In this document: positions 44,482-56,654 of the stretch, piece by piece
Layout of the letters: the number at the start of each line of letters is the position of its first letter
Numbering within the stretch: position 1 is the stretch's first letter
From: Sparassis latifolia
Lineage: Eukaryota; Basidiomycota; Agaricomycetes; Polyporales; Sparassidaceae
Assembly (NCBI GenBank): GCA_018466975.1
Contig: CM031556.1
Location: forward strand, 3,596,001 to 3,660,000
DNA length: 64,000 bases
Reading direction: 5' to 3'
The notes under the pieces: model-generated
The model's database searches: none
What the model was told of the DNA's origin: nothing
Seen by the model: only the letters and a program-made list of their open reading frames with translations
Translations under genes and position numbers: made by a program

Positions 44482-44793
44482 CCTGGGGCCGAACTTGGTG
44501 TCGGCATCAAATACGTCTTGGAAGGCTTCCACCTTAAAGCAATGAATAACAAATATTTGTTGAAAAGAAGAAATTCAACATACAGAAGCATACTCTCCAC
44601 TCCCGGTGCTCTGGAAGCGTGACACTTTCAAAACATCTGAAGTGTTTGAACCGATCTTGATGCTCACAACGGCCAAGGGTTCACCGCGAAGTTTGAACCA
44701 AGATGAGTCGACTTCTCCGATGAGCCACACAGTAGCTGGTTTATTGTCTACAATGAGGAGAGGATATAAATCCAAAGCTGCAAGTGTCGACAT

Positions 44794-45798
44794 CAGCAAG
44801 GGAGAGAAGGAGGGAGGAAGTATCAGGCACACTCACATCTATGCAGCATACAGAATCTACGTGAAGAGTGAATGCAGCTGCGAGAAGATAGAGGATGGGT
44901 GCAGAGATGCAGACAATCACCCCTAGCCATCGGTCCTCCTCCAGTCTTTCACCGGAAATAAACTTTCAAGGAATGCCGGCCGACTTTGTGTTGCGGAAAT
45001 CTTGAACAGGAAGTGGGAAACCCGAAGTGAATCGGGTGGCCTAAAGACGGAAAGTAAAAAAAGCGGATAACCATTCTAAGAGAAAATTACTATATGCGGC
45101 GCGGGTACAACTTTATGTCAGCAACCACCATACGTGCACAGACTGATAACCGATTCTTTAGGGAATCGGAACATATGTCTTCACAGTCTCCTTCTGTGCG
45201 GCGGACGTTATTGCACTTTTCAAGTGAAGAGCCACTGGGTGGTGGGAAGCCCAGCATATATCATAGGGAGGGTTCGGCCATCTGTCACACACCTCCAAAT
45301 CAAGTAGAAATTCCCTACTTAGGGCACGTTCATTTCTTGGGCGTCTGAGTCCAAATCAAGAGTCGTTGACTTGGGCGTTGCAAATACACTATTTACTCAG
45401 CGATTTTGGTCCGAATGGTGAGGTGGCCTTTATGGGGATTATCGCGGGACCTATAATTGCCGGAGACGATCGATGAGGAGGAGGACATCAAAAGGACATG
45501 TGGCGAAACACCACCGAAGGGACATTCGGGTATCTAGATGAGGTACCCGTTAGTCTGGCGTAGACACAAACGCACAGAATTCTGTATCCTTCTATAGCTC
45601 TGGTACCTCTGCATACCAAGCGTTTTAGGCCAGCCGAGCCAGGCGCCAATATTTGTGTATGAAATAGTTGCAACCTCGCTGTACTCACATTTTTCACACC
45701 CTGTCGTTCTGCAAATAGCTGTAACATGTGCGCTAATCGAAACTAGGGGGCATACATAAAATCCCCACTACTTCCACCTTCCCGGCCAGCAGTTCCCC
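44794..45798. other. Intergenic, disrupted gene to P450
   Basis: About 1 kb, presumably the two divergent promoters. Short ORFs without domains. CATAAAAT near 45755 is a weak TATA candidate for the P450. Confidence 0.4.
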
Positions 45799-47546
45799 AT
45801 GTTCGAACTATCTGCAAGTTCGATACCCAGCTGGGCGGCCGCCCTGCTGCTGCCTATCGTATTCCTTCTGTGGAGGATATATCGGCCGTCCGACTCTCGA
45901 AGGGCACCTCTAGTGTCGTACTGGATCCCATGGGTTGGTTCGGCAATTGACTTGGCTAAACCGGATGCCTTCTTCAAAGGCGCAACGTGAGTGGATCCTC
46001 ATGGCCACGACGTTTCAGATAATGACATCGGAAAAGCGAGAAGTACGGTCCTGTCTTTCGTGTCAAAGCCCTAGGGCGAGAGTCAACGTATATCAATTCG
46101 CCATCGGTGAGGGCTGCCACGCTGTTGCCCTGACAGTCGAGGTTTACTCTCCTGTTACCTAGTTGATAAATGCTGTGTATCGAGACAACAAGGTGCGTAT
46201 GGACATGTGTTGCCGATCATGAAACTGATTTATCACAATGAACGCAGCGTTTTGATTTCCAGGCCATCCGTCTGGACATGAACGAGTACTTGTTTTCGAT
46301 CCCTACTGCCGCCAATCGAGGGCCGCATATGCTCGGCCATTGGTTCCCTGCACAGCATCGCTTGCTCTCACCGAATGCCGTTCCCCAGATCCTCAGAGCG
46401 TACACGCGAGAAGCGTATGACGCTCTGATGAAGGCAATCGAAATCCACGACGGTTGTGCTACACCTCTATTTCCCTTCATTATTCCATCAGCGTATGACT
46501 CGTCTGCAAAGGCGTTCTTTGGACATACTTTCCCTACAGAGAGAACTTTTGCTCCGTTTAACAAGTTCAATGATTCCTTTCACTTGATTGCTGCCGATGC
46601 CCCCCGGTTCCTACTGGCCAGCTCGCGTCGAGCGTGGTGGAATGCCGTCGACATCTTTACGGAATACTTAGAACAGCTTGAGAAGTTACAGGACGAGGAT
46701 CTTGCTCCCATTGTTCGGCTTGCAATGGATATACGAAGAGAAGGAGAATGGGTGAGTGTCCGCGTACCCTCGACGCCGACTGACTGTAGAATTGCATTTC
46801 TGCCAGGACACCCGAACGTCTGCGACTGCATTGGCAGCAATTCTATGGGCTCTCGAAGGAAACGCACCTTTGGCTGCGTACTGGCTTGTCGCATTGCTTC
46901 TCCAGGAGTCCGAAGGCCTTCGCCCACTGATCTCCGAGGTGGATGAGGCTCGCGCCAGCTGGTTGTCCGCGCATCCACAGACCAAGCTTGACGCTTCCAC
47001 ATTCTATGACTTCCTCGCCGACTCACCTTTGCCGCTGCTCAACTCCACAATCCAAGAAACCCTGAGAGTCACGTCGTCTGTCTTCTCCATCCGCCGGGTC
47101 GTTGCACCCGTTGAGATTGGCGGTTACCAGTTCAATCCGGGGGAAGAAATTATATGTGCGACGCGATCCGTCCATATGGACGAGCAAGTGCACCCTGAGC
47201 CGCAGTTGCTAAAGAAAGAAAGATACGTTGGCACTGTACACGCTAAGAAAGACGGGCAGAACGTCCCCAACCATTCGATGCCGTTTGGTGGCGGCGTGTC
47301 CATGTGCGAAGGCAGGCGAGTGCAAATATTTTGTGTGCCTGTGTTCACGCTCACCTTCATTCGACTGCCAGACATTTCGCACTCGGCGAGCTGAAAACGT
47401 TTATAGCATTGTTGTTGACTTACGCTACTATTGAGCGCGACCCTTCTTCCAGCTCGAAACCCGATTTGATGTGGGAGAGGATGGGGGTTGGCATCATGCC
47501 ACCGCGAGGAGATATCAAGGTCATCGTTGGCAAACGCAAGTTATAA
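45799..47546 (+). CDS. Cytochrome P450, CYP7/CYP8-like
   Basis: Haem monooxygenase, probably on the ER. Exons 45799-45986, 46037-46106, 46163-46192, 46248-46751, 46807-47315 and 47372-47546; 491 aa. N-terminal anchor (WAAALLLPIVFLLW) then a proline-rich hinge. The K-helix ETLR and the haem loop FGGGVSMCEGRHFALGELK, with its Cys thiolate, are clear. The I-helix (ILWALEGNAPLAAYW) lacks the usual AGxxT and resembles CYP7/CYP8 sterol and prostanoid enzymes (..NTxPAxFW). The last intron has a GC donor (GGCAG|GCGAGT) inside the haem motif; reading past it with a GT site would break the motif. Substrate unknown, perhaps a sterol or lipid. Confidence 0.9.
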
Positions 47547-48017
47547 GTCATCCATTGTGTGATTGTTACGCCGTGGACTGACATTCTGATTGTGGACTGA
47601 CATGACATCGTGACTGGTACACGCCTAGGATTGCACTGATTTCACCTCATTACAGTGTACTTCTGATCGCTTCATAAATACATCCGAAGACGGTACACAA
47701 TTTGAAGTCTGAAAATTTAGCGGTCGATGACCGCGTTAGTAACCTAATACTATCTGTTTATGGTCAGAGAATAACCGGTAGAACCTCACCGCTGTGACTC
47801 ATCCTTAAAGGCATCGAACAACGGTCAATACAAGAGGACTGTAGATCAAGTGAGGGCTGCCGGGTTGAAGCTGGTCATAAACGGATCCGCGGATCAGATA
47901 TAAGGAGCAGCGCAGAGAATGCAGTGCATTTATATGCGTCGCACAAGCGATGGAGTCCACAGCATGATCAGCAGTTTCCCGGAGGGAGTTAAAGGCTACA
48001 ACATGTAATTGAACAAC
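47547..48017. other. Convergent 3' region, P450 and GRWD1
   Basis: About 470 bp between facing stop codons. Nothing recognised apart from presumed 3' UTRs. Confidence 0.45.
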
Positions 48018-49731
48018 TCAAACTGAAATCGTCTTGAACACGTTGAACCCATCCAGAGCCGTGCTAATGACTGCGCCTGGGATCTGTGGATGCCAGTGCA
48101 CCTCCTTTACATCCTTCTGGCCTTGATGCACGAACAGCAGTTGCGGGGGCACGTCCCGCCCGCCCTCTGGAGTCTTTTCCATCGCTCCGGATTCCTCGTC
48201 ATCCTGCTCGACGGCGAGGTCCCAGAGCGTTACCTGGTCATCTGCGCCCGACGCCGCGAAGATGGAGTCTTCGGTAGGATGCCATTCGATGGAGGTGATG
48301 GGTGCACGATGCCAAGAGAAGGTAGCCACCGGTGTGGGGTCCGGCGCGATTCTGCGAATCCTACAGGTTTAGCACAATTCTGTCAAGCTGGGTGATAGCT
48401 CGAATACGCACCCTTGCTTCTTCACGTTTCGCAGATCCCATACCTTGATGCCACCTTCGTCTCCGCCGCTCAGGAGCAAGTAGCTTGTTGCACGATTCCA
48501 GCTGATAACGTTCACGTCGGACTCGTGGGCTTGCTCGATGCCGGCGACGCTCTTCCGCCCTTTGCTCCGCACGTCCCAGATCTGCACGCTCTGGTCTGCC
48601 GAGCACGACGCAAAGACCGTCGCCTCCGAAGGACTCCACTGGATGTCCTCCACGCTCGATGTATGCGAGACGAATGGCTGTGTGAGCGCGTTGAACCCAG
48701 ACGGCGTGGTGGTCGTAAGGTATATCTTCGAATGGATGTCTCCTGTCAAGATGCGCAGCCCGGACGGGCTCGCGCCGCCGGACGACGCCCAGTCCATCGC
48801 GAAGCCCTCTGCCCGGCCGTGTGAGTTTATGGTGAACGCGGGCTTGTTTGTTCTTGATTTGTCGACTGTGTAGCCAGGGACGTCGAGTGCCTCTATCAGT
48901 GGTCGGACGTCCCATATATGCACTTTTCCAGTTTCTGCCCAACTGGCGACGTAGTATGGCTGTGACACAGATGGAAGGGGTGACGAAAGGGGAAGTGGTT
49001 GTGCGCGGACGCGGTTCACGCCGCCAAGGTGAGGTACAGAACGGAACTCTAGGATTGGGTCGTCGTCAAGCGCATCGTCGTCGTCCTCATCATCAGAGTC
49101 GGAGTCGTCTAGATTCAGAATGGTTTAGCAGGGTATCAGGAATGGAAGTTCATACCGAATGCTTACTTACCACCGTCCTTCTGCGTCCGCTGTAGTGAAC
49201 TCATCTTATATACAGTGAGCTCGTTATTTTTTGCGACATCCGCTTGCGTGCCTGCGACGATATAGGCAGTAGCAGGGAAACGCTGCCGCTGATCTCCTAG
49301 ATTATCTCGCAGGACGTCGAAGGAGAGACATGGCCAGTTGACGTTCATCGAGTGTCGCATGAGATATACAGAATCATCGGGCTCGAGTATCTCGTCTTTC
49401 CCGAGGTGGTGGACGCCTGGAATGAAGATATCTGGCGGTGCCGGCTGTTCGTCGGATTCTTCAATTGCAGGCAGCACCTCGTCGACCTCCATGTCTTCAC
49501 ACCGACAATGAGAACAATTGCAGGCGACCTTACGCAACACTTACCATCTTCTCCCTCATTAGCCTCGTCATCAATGACTTCTTCATCGCTCTCGAACTCA
49601 TCCTCCCACCCGTCCTCGAATTCCCCCATTTCATCCTGCGCTGAGGGCTCGCGGACAGTGCTTCTACGAGGAATCTTTCGGGAGTCGCTCGTTGATGCCG
49701 ACTGTACCTCTGTTACTGAACGTTTTGACAT
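48018..49731 (-). CDS. RRB1: GRWD1/Rrb1 ribosome-assembly WD40 protein
   Basis: Chaperone for ribosomal protein L3 in 60S assembly; also related to histone-binding WD40 proteins. Exons 49545-49731, 49171-49494, 48412-49108 and 48018-48360; 516 aa. Acidic N-terminus, then the CAF1C/H4-binding segment [21 protein letters not shown] second acidic run ([15 protein letters not shown]) precedes the propeller with [36 protein letters not shown] and [20 protein letters not shown]. Ends VFKTISV. Divergent from the MAPEG gene, with about 540 bp between. Confidence 0.93.
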
Positions 49732-50269
49732 GGTGGGGAGCACTACGGCCTGGTGAAGAAACGCTGCGGACGAATATGGCTCGATCTCAGGCTCGATCCA
49801 AAATTTTGGTGAATGCATCCACGTGACACGCGACACGCGACGCGCGTTCGTCGGCATGCAGTCGCTCAGATTTACTGTTACTCAATTCCGCGCTTGCGAG
49901 GCTGTCCGGCGTGCTGCGTATTGCTTACTATGCTCCGTTGTGCTGACGAAGCGTTCATGTCAGGAATTTTGAAGCGAATGTTGAGGTCTCTCGTTGACAT
50001 GCCATCACATCCTAGACGCGCGTCAACAATATAAAGGCTCGCTCCAGGTTCATAATCCCCCACCCATCTTCCCTGTCGTGTGAATTTACAGTATACATAT
50101 ACGACTGCGCAAGAGAATTCTCGAATTTTCCCGGGTATCGAGGACCATTCAGCCAATCCATCCACGTGCTACACGTTCGCCCCGGCAATAGGCACACACA
50201 CTCGCATAAATTGTGCAGTCCCCCTCCAACAACAACCAACAACCTGTGCATCCTCTCGTTCTACTCGAT
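49732..50269. promoter_or_regulatory. Divergent promoter region, GRWD1 / MAPEG gene
   Basis: 538 bp between opposed start codons. Contains AATATAAAGG at 50028-50037, a possible TATA for the MAPEG gene if its 5' UTR is long. No exon seen. Confidence 0.4.
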
Positions 50270-51059
50270 ATGTCCGCCATTACTATCCCTCGAGAGTTCG
50301 TACCCGCTACTTTGTGCTGGAGGTCGCGCAATATGTGCTTACCTTGACTGCAGGTTCGTATATCCTGTGTCTGCTGTCGTCTCGACCTTATGGTTGACGA
50401 CGTGGCAGACCATCAAAGTTGGAAGGGCCCGCAAGGCAGCGAATATCAAGTATCCCCAGCGTAGGATTTTGTTGTTGCACCGTTCGTCACCGTACTAATT
50501 ACACTATTGAGGCCAGTGTACGCTGAAAAGGCCGAGGCGGAAGCCAAGAAAGAGGCACAAATATTCAACTGCGCCCAGCGTATGTGACATGGTTTTGATG
50601 AGAAGTGTACCATGTAGCTTACGACATATCTCAGGTGCCCACCAAAACACACTCGAGAATTTGCCCTTAATTGTGGTTGGGTGAGTTCAATCACTGTATA
50701 CGAAGATATCTAGTGATTGAACGCGTTCATACTAGCACACTCGTGGTGGGGACAAAGTACCCTGTCGTTGCAGCTTCTATGTGTGGCTTCTGGACATTCT
50801 GCCGCGTCCTGTACACCATTGGCTACAGCACCGGGGACCCCGCCCGGGTAAGTGGTCTAAGACGCAGTACAGAAAATGTACGGCTGACATCTCTCTCCAG
50901 CGCAGCTACATGGGCTCAACTGGCTTGGGCGCACTGGCAATGGTTGGTGAGTATACGTATCTTGAAATGTCTTGTCGTTTGTGTTCTGAAGCTTGTTCCT
51001 CAGGCATCTTGTTTGGCGCTACTTGGACGTGCGCTAAGGCTGTTCTTGAGACGTTGTGA
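50270..51059 (+). CDS. Microsomal glutathione S-transferase 3-like MAPEG protein
   Basis: Small integral membrane enzyme of glutathione/eicosanoid metabolism; fungal members probably detoxify lipid peroxides. Seven exons: 50270-50295, 50354-50460, 50517-50579, 50635-50680, 50736-50847, 50901-50946, 51004-51059; 151 aa, the MGST3 length. Starts MSAITIPREFVYPVSAVVS. Signature stretches are KVGRARKAANIKYPQLYAE, FNCAQRAHQNTLENLPL and YPVVAASMCGFWTFCRVLYT, with four predicted membrane helices. The first donor is GA|GTTCGT; using the next GT would change the frame. Confidence 0.92.
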
Positions 51060-51289
51060 TACGGAGTGGGAGAGTGGTTGCCCCATTTTGAATATCGTCA
51101 AGTATCCCACTTTGTAGTGCAATACTAGTAGTGAAAGATATAAGAGAGTGAATGCCCGGATCGAGGTGGTGTAGTGACTTCGTCTGTGGCCGGTTTAGTT
51201 GCCGTCCAAACCTGCAACCACCGAGGCGTCTATATGCCGTCGCCTCATCCTCCTCTCTCCTGTCCCAGTTCTCATCCACATGCGCCACC

Positions 51290-52769
51290 ATGTCGGGTCT
51301 ATCGCGCCGCCCATCGCTGCCCACGACGTCCTCCGCCTTTGCCTTGCCGGCATCAACGTCCTCATCAGTGTTCAACAACCCGACGCCTGCAGTAGCCTCA
51401 GATGATCTTGCCCTATTCATGCTCCGTTACCGTCTGCACTCACCTCGAGGCTATTTATCCGAAACCCGCCTGCACAGCCCTCTCGCGATCTCCTTTACCA
51501 TTCCGCGAAGGTACAGCACCAGCACCAGCGTCAACGGCGAGGAGTCCGAGAGCGACCGTGACAAAATGTCCACAGACAGCGACTCGGGTAGTGCTACGCC
51601 TCTCTTACCCGCGCCCATCGTCGGCTCGCCGAGTGACAGCAGCTTGAAGACGAGCAGGCCCCGCAGCCCGGCTACCCCACCTCCGCGCAGCGCCCCTGCA
51701 GCGATGCCGTCCGCAAGCAGCAGCACCAGCGACACGTCGCTGGAACCCCATACCGCGGCGCGCACCGCCGGCGGCCCTCGCATGCTGTAGCTAGCCTGCC
51801 TTTTCTTACTCTATGCGCGCGGACCTGACCACGTTTCTGCGCAGTTGAGAGTCCCGAGCATACTCAGGCTCATTTCCGAGGCACACCCGGAAGAGAACGA
51901 GGTGCAGTCAGAGGCACAGTTCCAACGACTGGTCGCATCGGTCTCCGCGCTGCCCACTCGGCCGCGCACTCCACGCGCGGCATCGGACCGCGGACGATAC
52001 CCAGAAGAGGCGGACGTTGAAGAAAACGCAAGGGAAGAAACACCCAGCGACGACGGCGAACTCGACGACGATCTGTTCGCATACATTAACTCTGTCAATG
52101 CCACTAAGCCCGTCACGCCTGCGCAGAGCATCAACGGGGACGATATCTGCACGCTCGATAGTCCTATGGCGGTCGCCATGGACGTTGATTTGGTCTGTAT
52201 CCACCTGCTCGTCCGCTGTCACCAGTTTAATGATTCTGCCAACAGCCTTCCATGTCAGGATCACCCATCATGTCCACATGGAGGTACACCCCACCTCCTA
52301 CATCGAGTGCTGTGCGCAGCAACAAGCGGAAATGTACGTCACTGAACGCCAAAACTCGAGCGCAATCTCACAGACTCCGTCAGTGGAAGACCGGTATGAT
52401 CCTTACCCAACAGTTTCCAAGCGGCGCGCGGTCTCGCCGTCTCTGTCCTACCTACGCGCGTCAGGTGGCGCGCCGCGGCTCTCCATGCCGATACCGATAC
52501 CGGTACCGCCCAGCGGCCTGAACTCCGGCGCCTCCTCGCCCATCGTCCCTTCGTCGGGTTCGTACTTCAGCTCCAGTTTCATCAACCGGACTTCGAGCGC
52601 GATGTCCAGTCCGACGTTGCGTGCCCAGATCGGACTCTCCAGCCCAGTGCTGAGGCCGATAATTCGCTCGCGACGAATCGCGGGCGATGAAGAAAGGGAG
52701 GTCGATGGGGCTGGTCACGCTGTGAATGGGCTAACCCTGAGCGACCCGCACCCTCCCACATCACTGTAG
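51290..52769 (+). CDS. Ser/Pro-rich hypothetical protein
   Basis: Family not recognised. Exons 51290-51786, 51850-52192, 52246-52333 and 52384-52769; 437 aa. Start ATG at 51290 has a good context (CACCATG). Low-complexity Ser/Thr/Pro regions surround a few ordered-looking motifs: DLALFMLRYRLHSPRGYLSE, VPSILRLISEAHPEENEV, and RKLEDRYDPYPTVSKRRAVS, a basic/aromatic motif common in Agaricomycete hypotheticals. Probably nuclear and phosphoregulated, by composition only. The second acceptor (TTGAG at 51849) and the last (GTCAG at 52383) were chosen to keep frame and motif; the first is less certain. Confidence 0.65.
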
Positions 52770-53057
52770 ATATTAGCTTCTATACACCACATTGTTTTTG
52801 TGCATCCCCAATCACTCTGCATTGCTCATCTTCATCCGGCCCCCCGCATTGTAACACTAGATGTTCCGTATTCATATTCGATAATGTCCGTGTCTTACTG
52901 CAGCAGAATGCTATTGTATACGTATACATATTGTAGCGTATTGTACAGGATGCTTCCTGCCGTGTAGGGAGACAGGTCGCACCATCTCAAGATAAGCGAT
53001 GAAAAAGCAAATGCGTGATGCAGATTAATGCTGCGACCAATTGAACGCGCATACGTA

Positions 53058-55223
53058 CTATGCAGTCTCCACGACCGCACTCGCAGCCGCACCGTCTGCT
53101 GTAACTTCACCCGTTTCGACATCAGCAGAGGTGCCCTCGTCTAGCACCTGCACCTCCCCACTCTCTGTGTTTTTCTCCATCTTGGGCTCGCTTTCCTGGC
53201 TGTCAACCGCCTTGGCCTGCGCCGTGGCATCGGACGTGCTATCGACACCCCATTCGTCGTCCGTGTACGTGTGCAGTGGCAGATGCTTCATGAGAAGGCT
53301 CGCGAGGATCCCGAGCCCACCGATCCCGATCATCACCTCCCACACGACCTTCAGGCTTGTCGCAAACGCAGAGCGCACTTCGCCGCTGAGGCTGGGCGGC
53401 AGCTTCCCGATAATGGGAATGATGGAGTACGCGATCTGCGCGCCTTGCGGGAACTGGCTCGAGAAGCCTTCAGGAAGGTGCTTCAGCAGCTGGTTTTGCA
53501 GTACCGTTCCGCCAATGGTGACACCCCAGACCTGTAATTTACAAACAGAAGATAGGCAGCAATTCCAAAACTCGATCGCGATTACAGACCTGGCCGAACG
53601 AACGAGCGAACGCGTATAACGCCAATGCGTATGCGTTCGCAGACACTGGCAGCGGCGCCAGGACTGGGAAATACGTTGTTGTGATGACGAGACCTATGCC
53701 GGCACCGACCAGGATAACGTATCCGACAGACTTGCCAAGGTTCGTGTCATCCTTGAGCGTGCTCATGAGGCCAAATGAGACGAGGACGATGGCCCAGCCG
53801 AGCCAGATTTGAGGCCTGTACCGCTTGGTCGCGGCTACACTCACTCCACCGATAATGCTCAAGAGCGCGCATGAGGTGAAGCCCAGCGAGTCTACACCGG
53901 ACGCGATGGGACCGGCACTTTTGCATGCTTGGAAGTAGATTGGGAAGTAATCTACCGCAAAGCGCACGCTGGTAAGAAATTGCCGAAACGTCACTGACCG
54001 CAAGATGACCATGCTCACAGACGACACCTGTCAAGCAAAGTGCAAGAATGAAAGCCTGCACATATCTGACAGCAGGGTGTTCAATGATCACTGGACTCGG
54101 AAAAAATATGTGTACGTACCCGCTAAGACCTGTACGTGTGGACATGAGGGAGAATGGAACCTGCGCCCACCTGTCAGAGCACGTATAATCATTCGAGCAC
54201 GAACGTACAATGGGATGCTTTGCAAGCATGGCCTCATAGAGCAGGAAGACACCGAGACCGACAATTCCAAGGACCAGAGGCACTAACACTCGCGGTGAGG
54301 ACCACGGATACTGTACTCCACCCCAGGTGAGTGCAATCATGAGCGAGGTCGAAGCAGGAATGACCAAGGCGTTGCCGCTGAAATAGAGCATGGGCATTGA
54401 GGGACTGCGATATCATAGAAAATACGAACTTACATCCAATCCATTTTCGAGAGCTTCTGTCCTATTGTTCCGCTTGGCGTCTTTAGTTTCAGGAAGGTGA
54501 GTACGAGGACTCCAGCTAAGCCGGTGACGAAGAGGTTGAGGTCTGGAGAGCGCAGTATTGGTGTAGCCAATGCAGTAGATAATACAGAAGGACGAACAGA
54601 ACAGCCATCTCCATTTGCCGTTTTCAGCAAAGGCTCCACCGATGACAGGACCAGAGCAGGAAGCAACAGACCAGGCTCTGCAAGATGTTAGAGCCCTAGT
54701 GACGTTAAGTACAAGGGTAGGACTTGCATGCCAATCAACCCGTTGAATGTGCCACGAGTTCGAAGCGGAACCAGGTCGGACAGGATGATCTGCGTAAGAG
54801 CCGTGATACCACCGGCACCCACACCTTGCACGGCTGGATACATTATGAGGATAGAGTTGATGACAATCAAACAATAACTCACTTCGTCCTGCGATTAGGA
54901 AGTTCATTGAGGTGGCAGCTCCACAGAGTGCGCTGCCGACCAAGAAAAATACCATGGATCCCAGCATGGTCGGACGGCGCCCGAAGACCTGCGCAAACGA
55001 TCACATCTGAGAGCGGGACCCACATAAAAGTCTAATATGCGCACCTGCGCCAGGCCCCCACTCATGGGAAGAAACGCGGTGGAGGACATCGTATATGCAG
55101 AACCAATCCAGATGAACTGGCTATCACCGTATCCAACGCTGTCGTGAATGTTGCCACTGTAATGGAGAAGAAAATGGCCCAGAAACGCCAGCCCCGTCCA
55201 GGGACTGATTCGTGCTCAGTCAT
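53058..55223 (-). pseudogene. MFS drug:H+ antiporter-type transporter with broken first exon
   Basis: Twelve- or fourteen-helix exporter family. Exons from 55223 down: 55045-55223, 54883-54988, 54728-54833, 54598-54677, 54434-54542, 54209-54377, 54120-54160, 54019-54065, 53590-53951, 53058-53531. Motifs: GDSQFIWIGSAYTMSSTAFL, FGRRPTMLGS, AGRTVQGVGAGGI, RGTFNGLIGIAWSVAS, GPVIGGAFAENGKWRWLFY. The tail is acidic and Thr/Ala-rich. In exon 1 the start frame reads TTALDTVIAS, but GDSQFIW lies one base off; about 15 residues normally between them are absent. All later phases agree, so this is a deletion in one exon. Intron 3 has a GC donor (AT|GCAAGT). It could be functional in other strains. Confidence 0.75.
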
Positions 55224-56654
55224 AGAGAATTAGGAAGAAGGGTATAGATCTGGGTAGGTTTGGGCTATTCTCCCAAAGGCAGACTACAAAATCATCCCTG
55301 TTAAGTGGAGGAGGGGACGAGGTGATATGATGTGGCATGTGCATTTATAAGTACATGACTTGCCCATCAGCATAGATCTCTCGGTTGGCATCAAGCCACT
55401 CCGGCGCTCTGGATGGCAGATGGGCGGGAATCCTGCCATGAGAAGCATGACTTCTCCAAAGCGCCCTGATGTGGCACTGCACTGGCTCATTGAATACATG
55501 CATACACGTCGCATTAGTGGACTGGTAGTAGCAAGCCTGCGACGTCGACGACAGGAGTCATTCCATACATACAACACTACTGTAGGCCTTGATTCATGAG
55601 TTGAGCAAATCCAGTGCCAAGATCAATGCCCGCGCTTCATCAGTGCCAAACGCCGGCTCGAGATGAATCTGGAGCCAGCGAAATCGAATCGAGTTCAGCC
55701 ACCGGCGAGTCCTTTCTCGCGTGTACATGTGCACAAGACGTCGAAGAGAGGACGAACAACGCTGAGGGTAACTTAGACGGTTGCCCCATTTGTAACAGCA
55801 GTGTGGGCCCCGGTTGCGCCACGGACACTGACGAACGGTCTGCATATCGAACCGTTACGATTGTCTTAAGCTTCTACTCACATTGAAGGGCACTGATACT
55901 TATTTCGCACTACCTGCGCCTGCACACTGTGCCGATGCATCACCCTGCCGCAGCTGCAGACTGGCGCAAGTGTCGTGAACGTTAGGATTCCATCGCATAT
56001 GAATGCTGAGGTCTCGGTCAATGTTCGGGGAGCTCCGATGCGTCTCCGAAAGTACCGTATCTTAAGCTTCGACGGAATTTATTCTGGATTTGACATCGGT
56101 CTCAAGCTCGTTCCGCTGATGTAATGATGGGGCCCTGACATTATCGATCAATGGATATAGCTTGGCAGAACGTTAAAATCTTTTCCAATGCTTATAATCT
56201 CGACACACTTGGTGCGAGGACTTTGAACTGAAAGGGGCATTTGAATCCGAAGCTCAATCGCTCAGCGCTCATGGACCATGGCCGTGTGGTATACCTGTGC
56301 GATGGATCGTCATGACGAGATATCAGAACACTGGGATACGAAAATGGTACATATGAATGGTACTGCACGGTGAGCAAGCAATCAATGACGAGGAGGTCAT
56401 CACATACAGGATATCAGCAAGTATTTCGTGATTCGGGATTGAGATATACAGTACACATAATGCCACCTAAATTGAAGCTTTGAAATTGGAAGTGATCAAG
56501 ATGAGAAGTTTAACGATAGGACTCGAGCACTGCACCACATACGAGAGTACTAGTAGACTCGTTTACCAGATAGAAAAAAGTCGTTCCTCTCTGTACCTCG
56601 CAGTCCTGGTCACTGAAACAACTGGACTTCCAGGCGATAGGTAAACCCCGGGCG
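55224..56654. other. 1.4-kb intergenic region
   Basis: No exon, RNA or repeat recognised. Short ORFs only. Confidence 0.4.

Larger units (their letters stand above)
42881..44793 (-). pseudogene. Small hypothetical gene split by a Copia-type element
   Basis: On the minus strand, an exon from about 44793 to 44584 (LIGEVDSSWFKLRGEPLAVV..GEYAS) splices through GTATGT..TTTAAG to 44532-44482 (VEAFQDVFDADTKFGP). The retroelement then intervenes. Beyond it, 43005-42881 is open as YEKGWTKWQTGFELVTIA to a TAA. Joined directly, the two host pieces are out of frame by a few bases, so a little sequence was lost or altered as well. Family not recognised. The start (ATG at 44793 or further upstream) is uncertain. 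Confidence 0.5.

Noticed and set aside
51152..51289. Upstream start giving a longer N-terminus for the Ser/Pro-rich gene
   Set aside because: The ATG at 51290 has the better context and begins the conserved-looking part; the upstream stretch looks like 5' UTR.
55118..55126. Tiny GTGATAG intron to restore the MFS frame
   Set aside because: Seven nucleotides cannot be a spliceosomal intron; a deletion explains the shift better.
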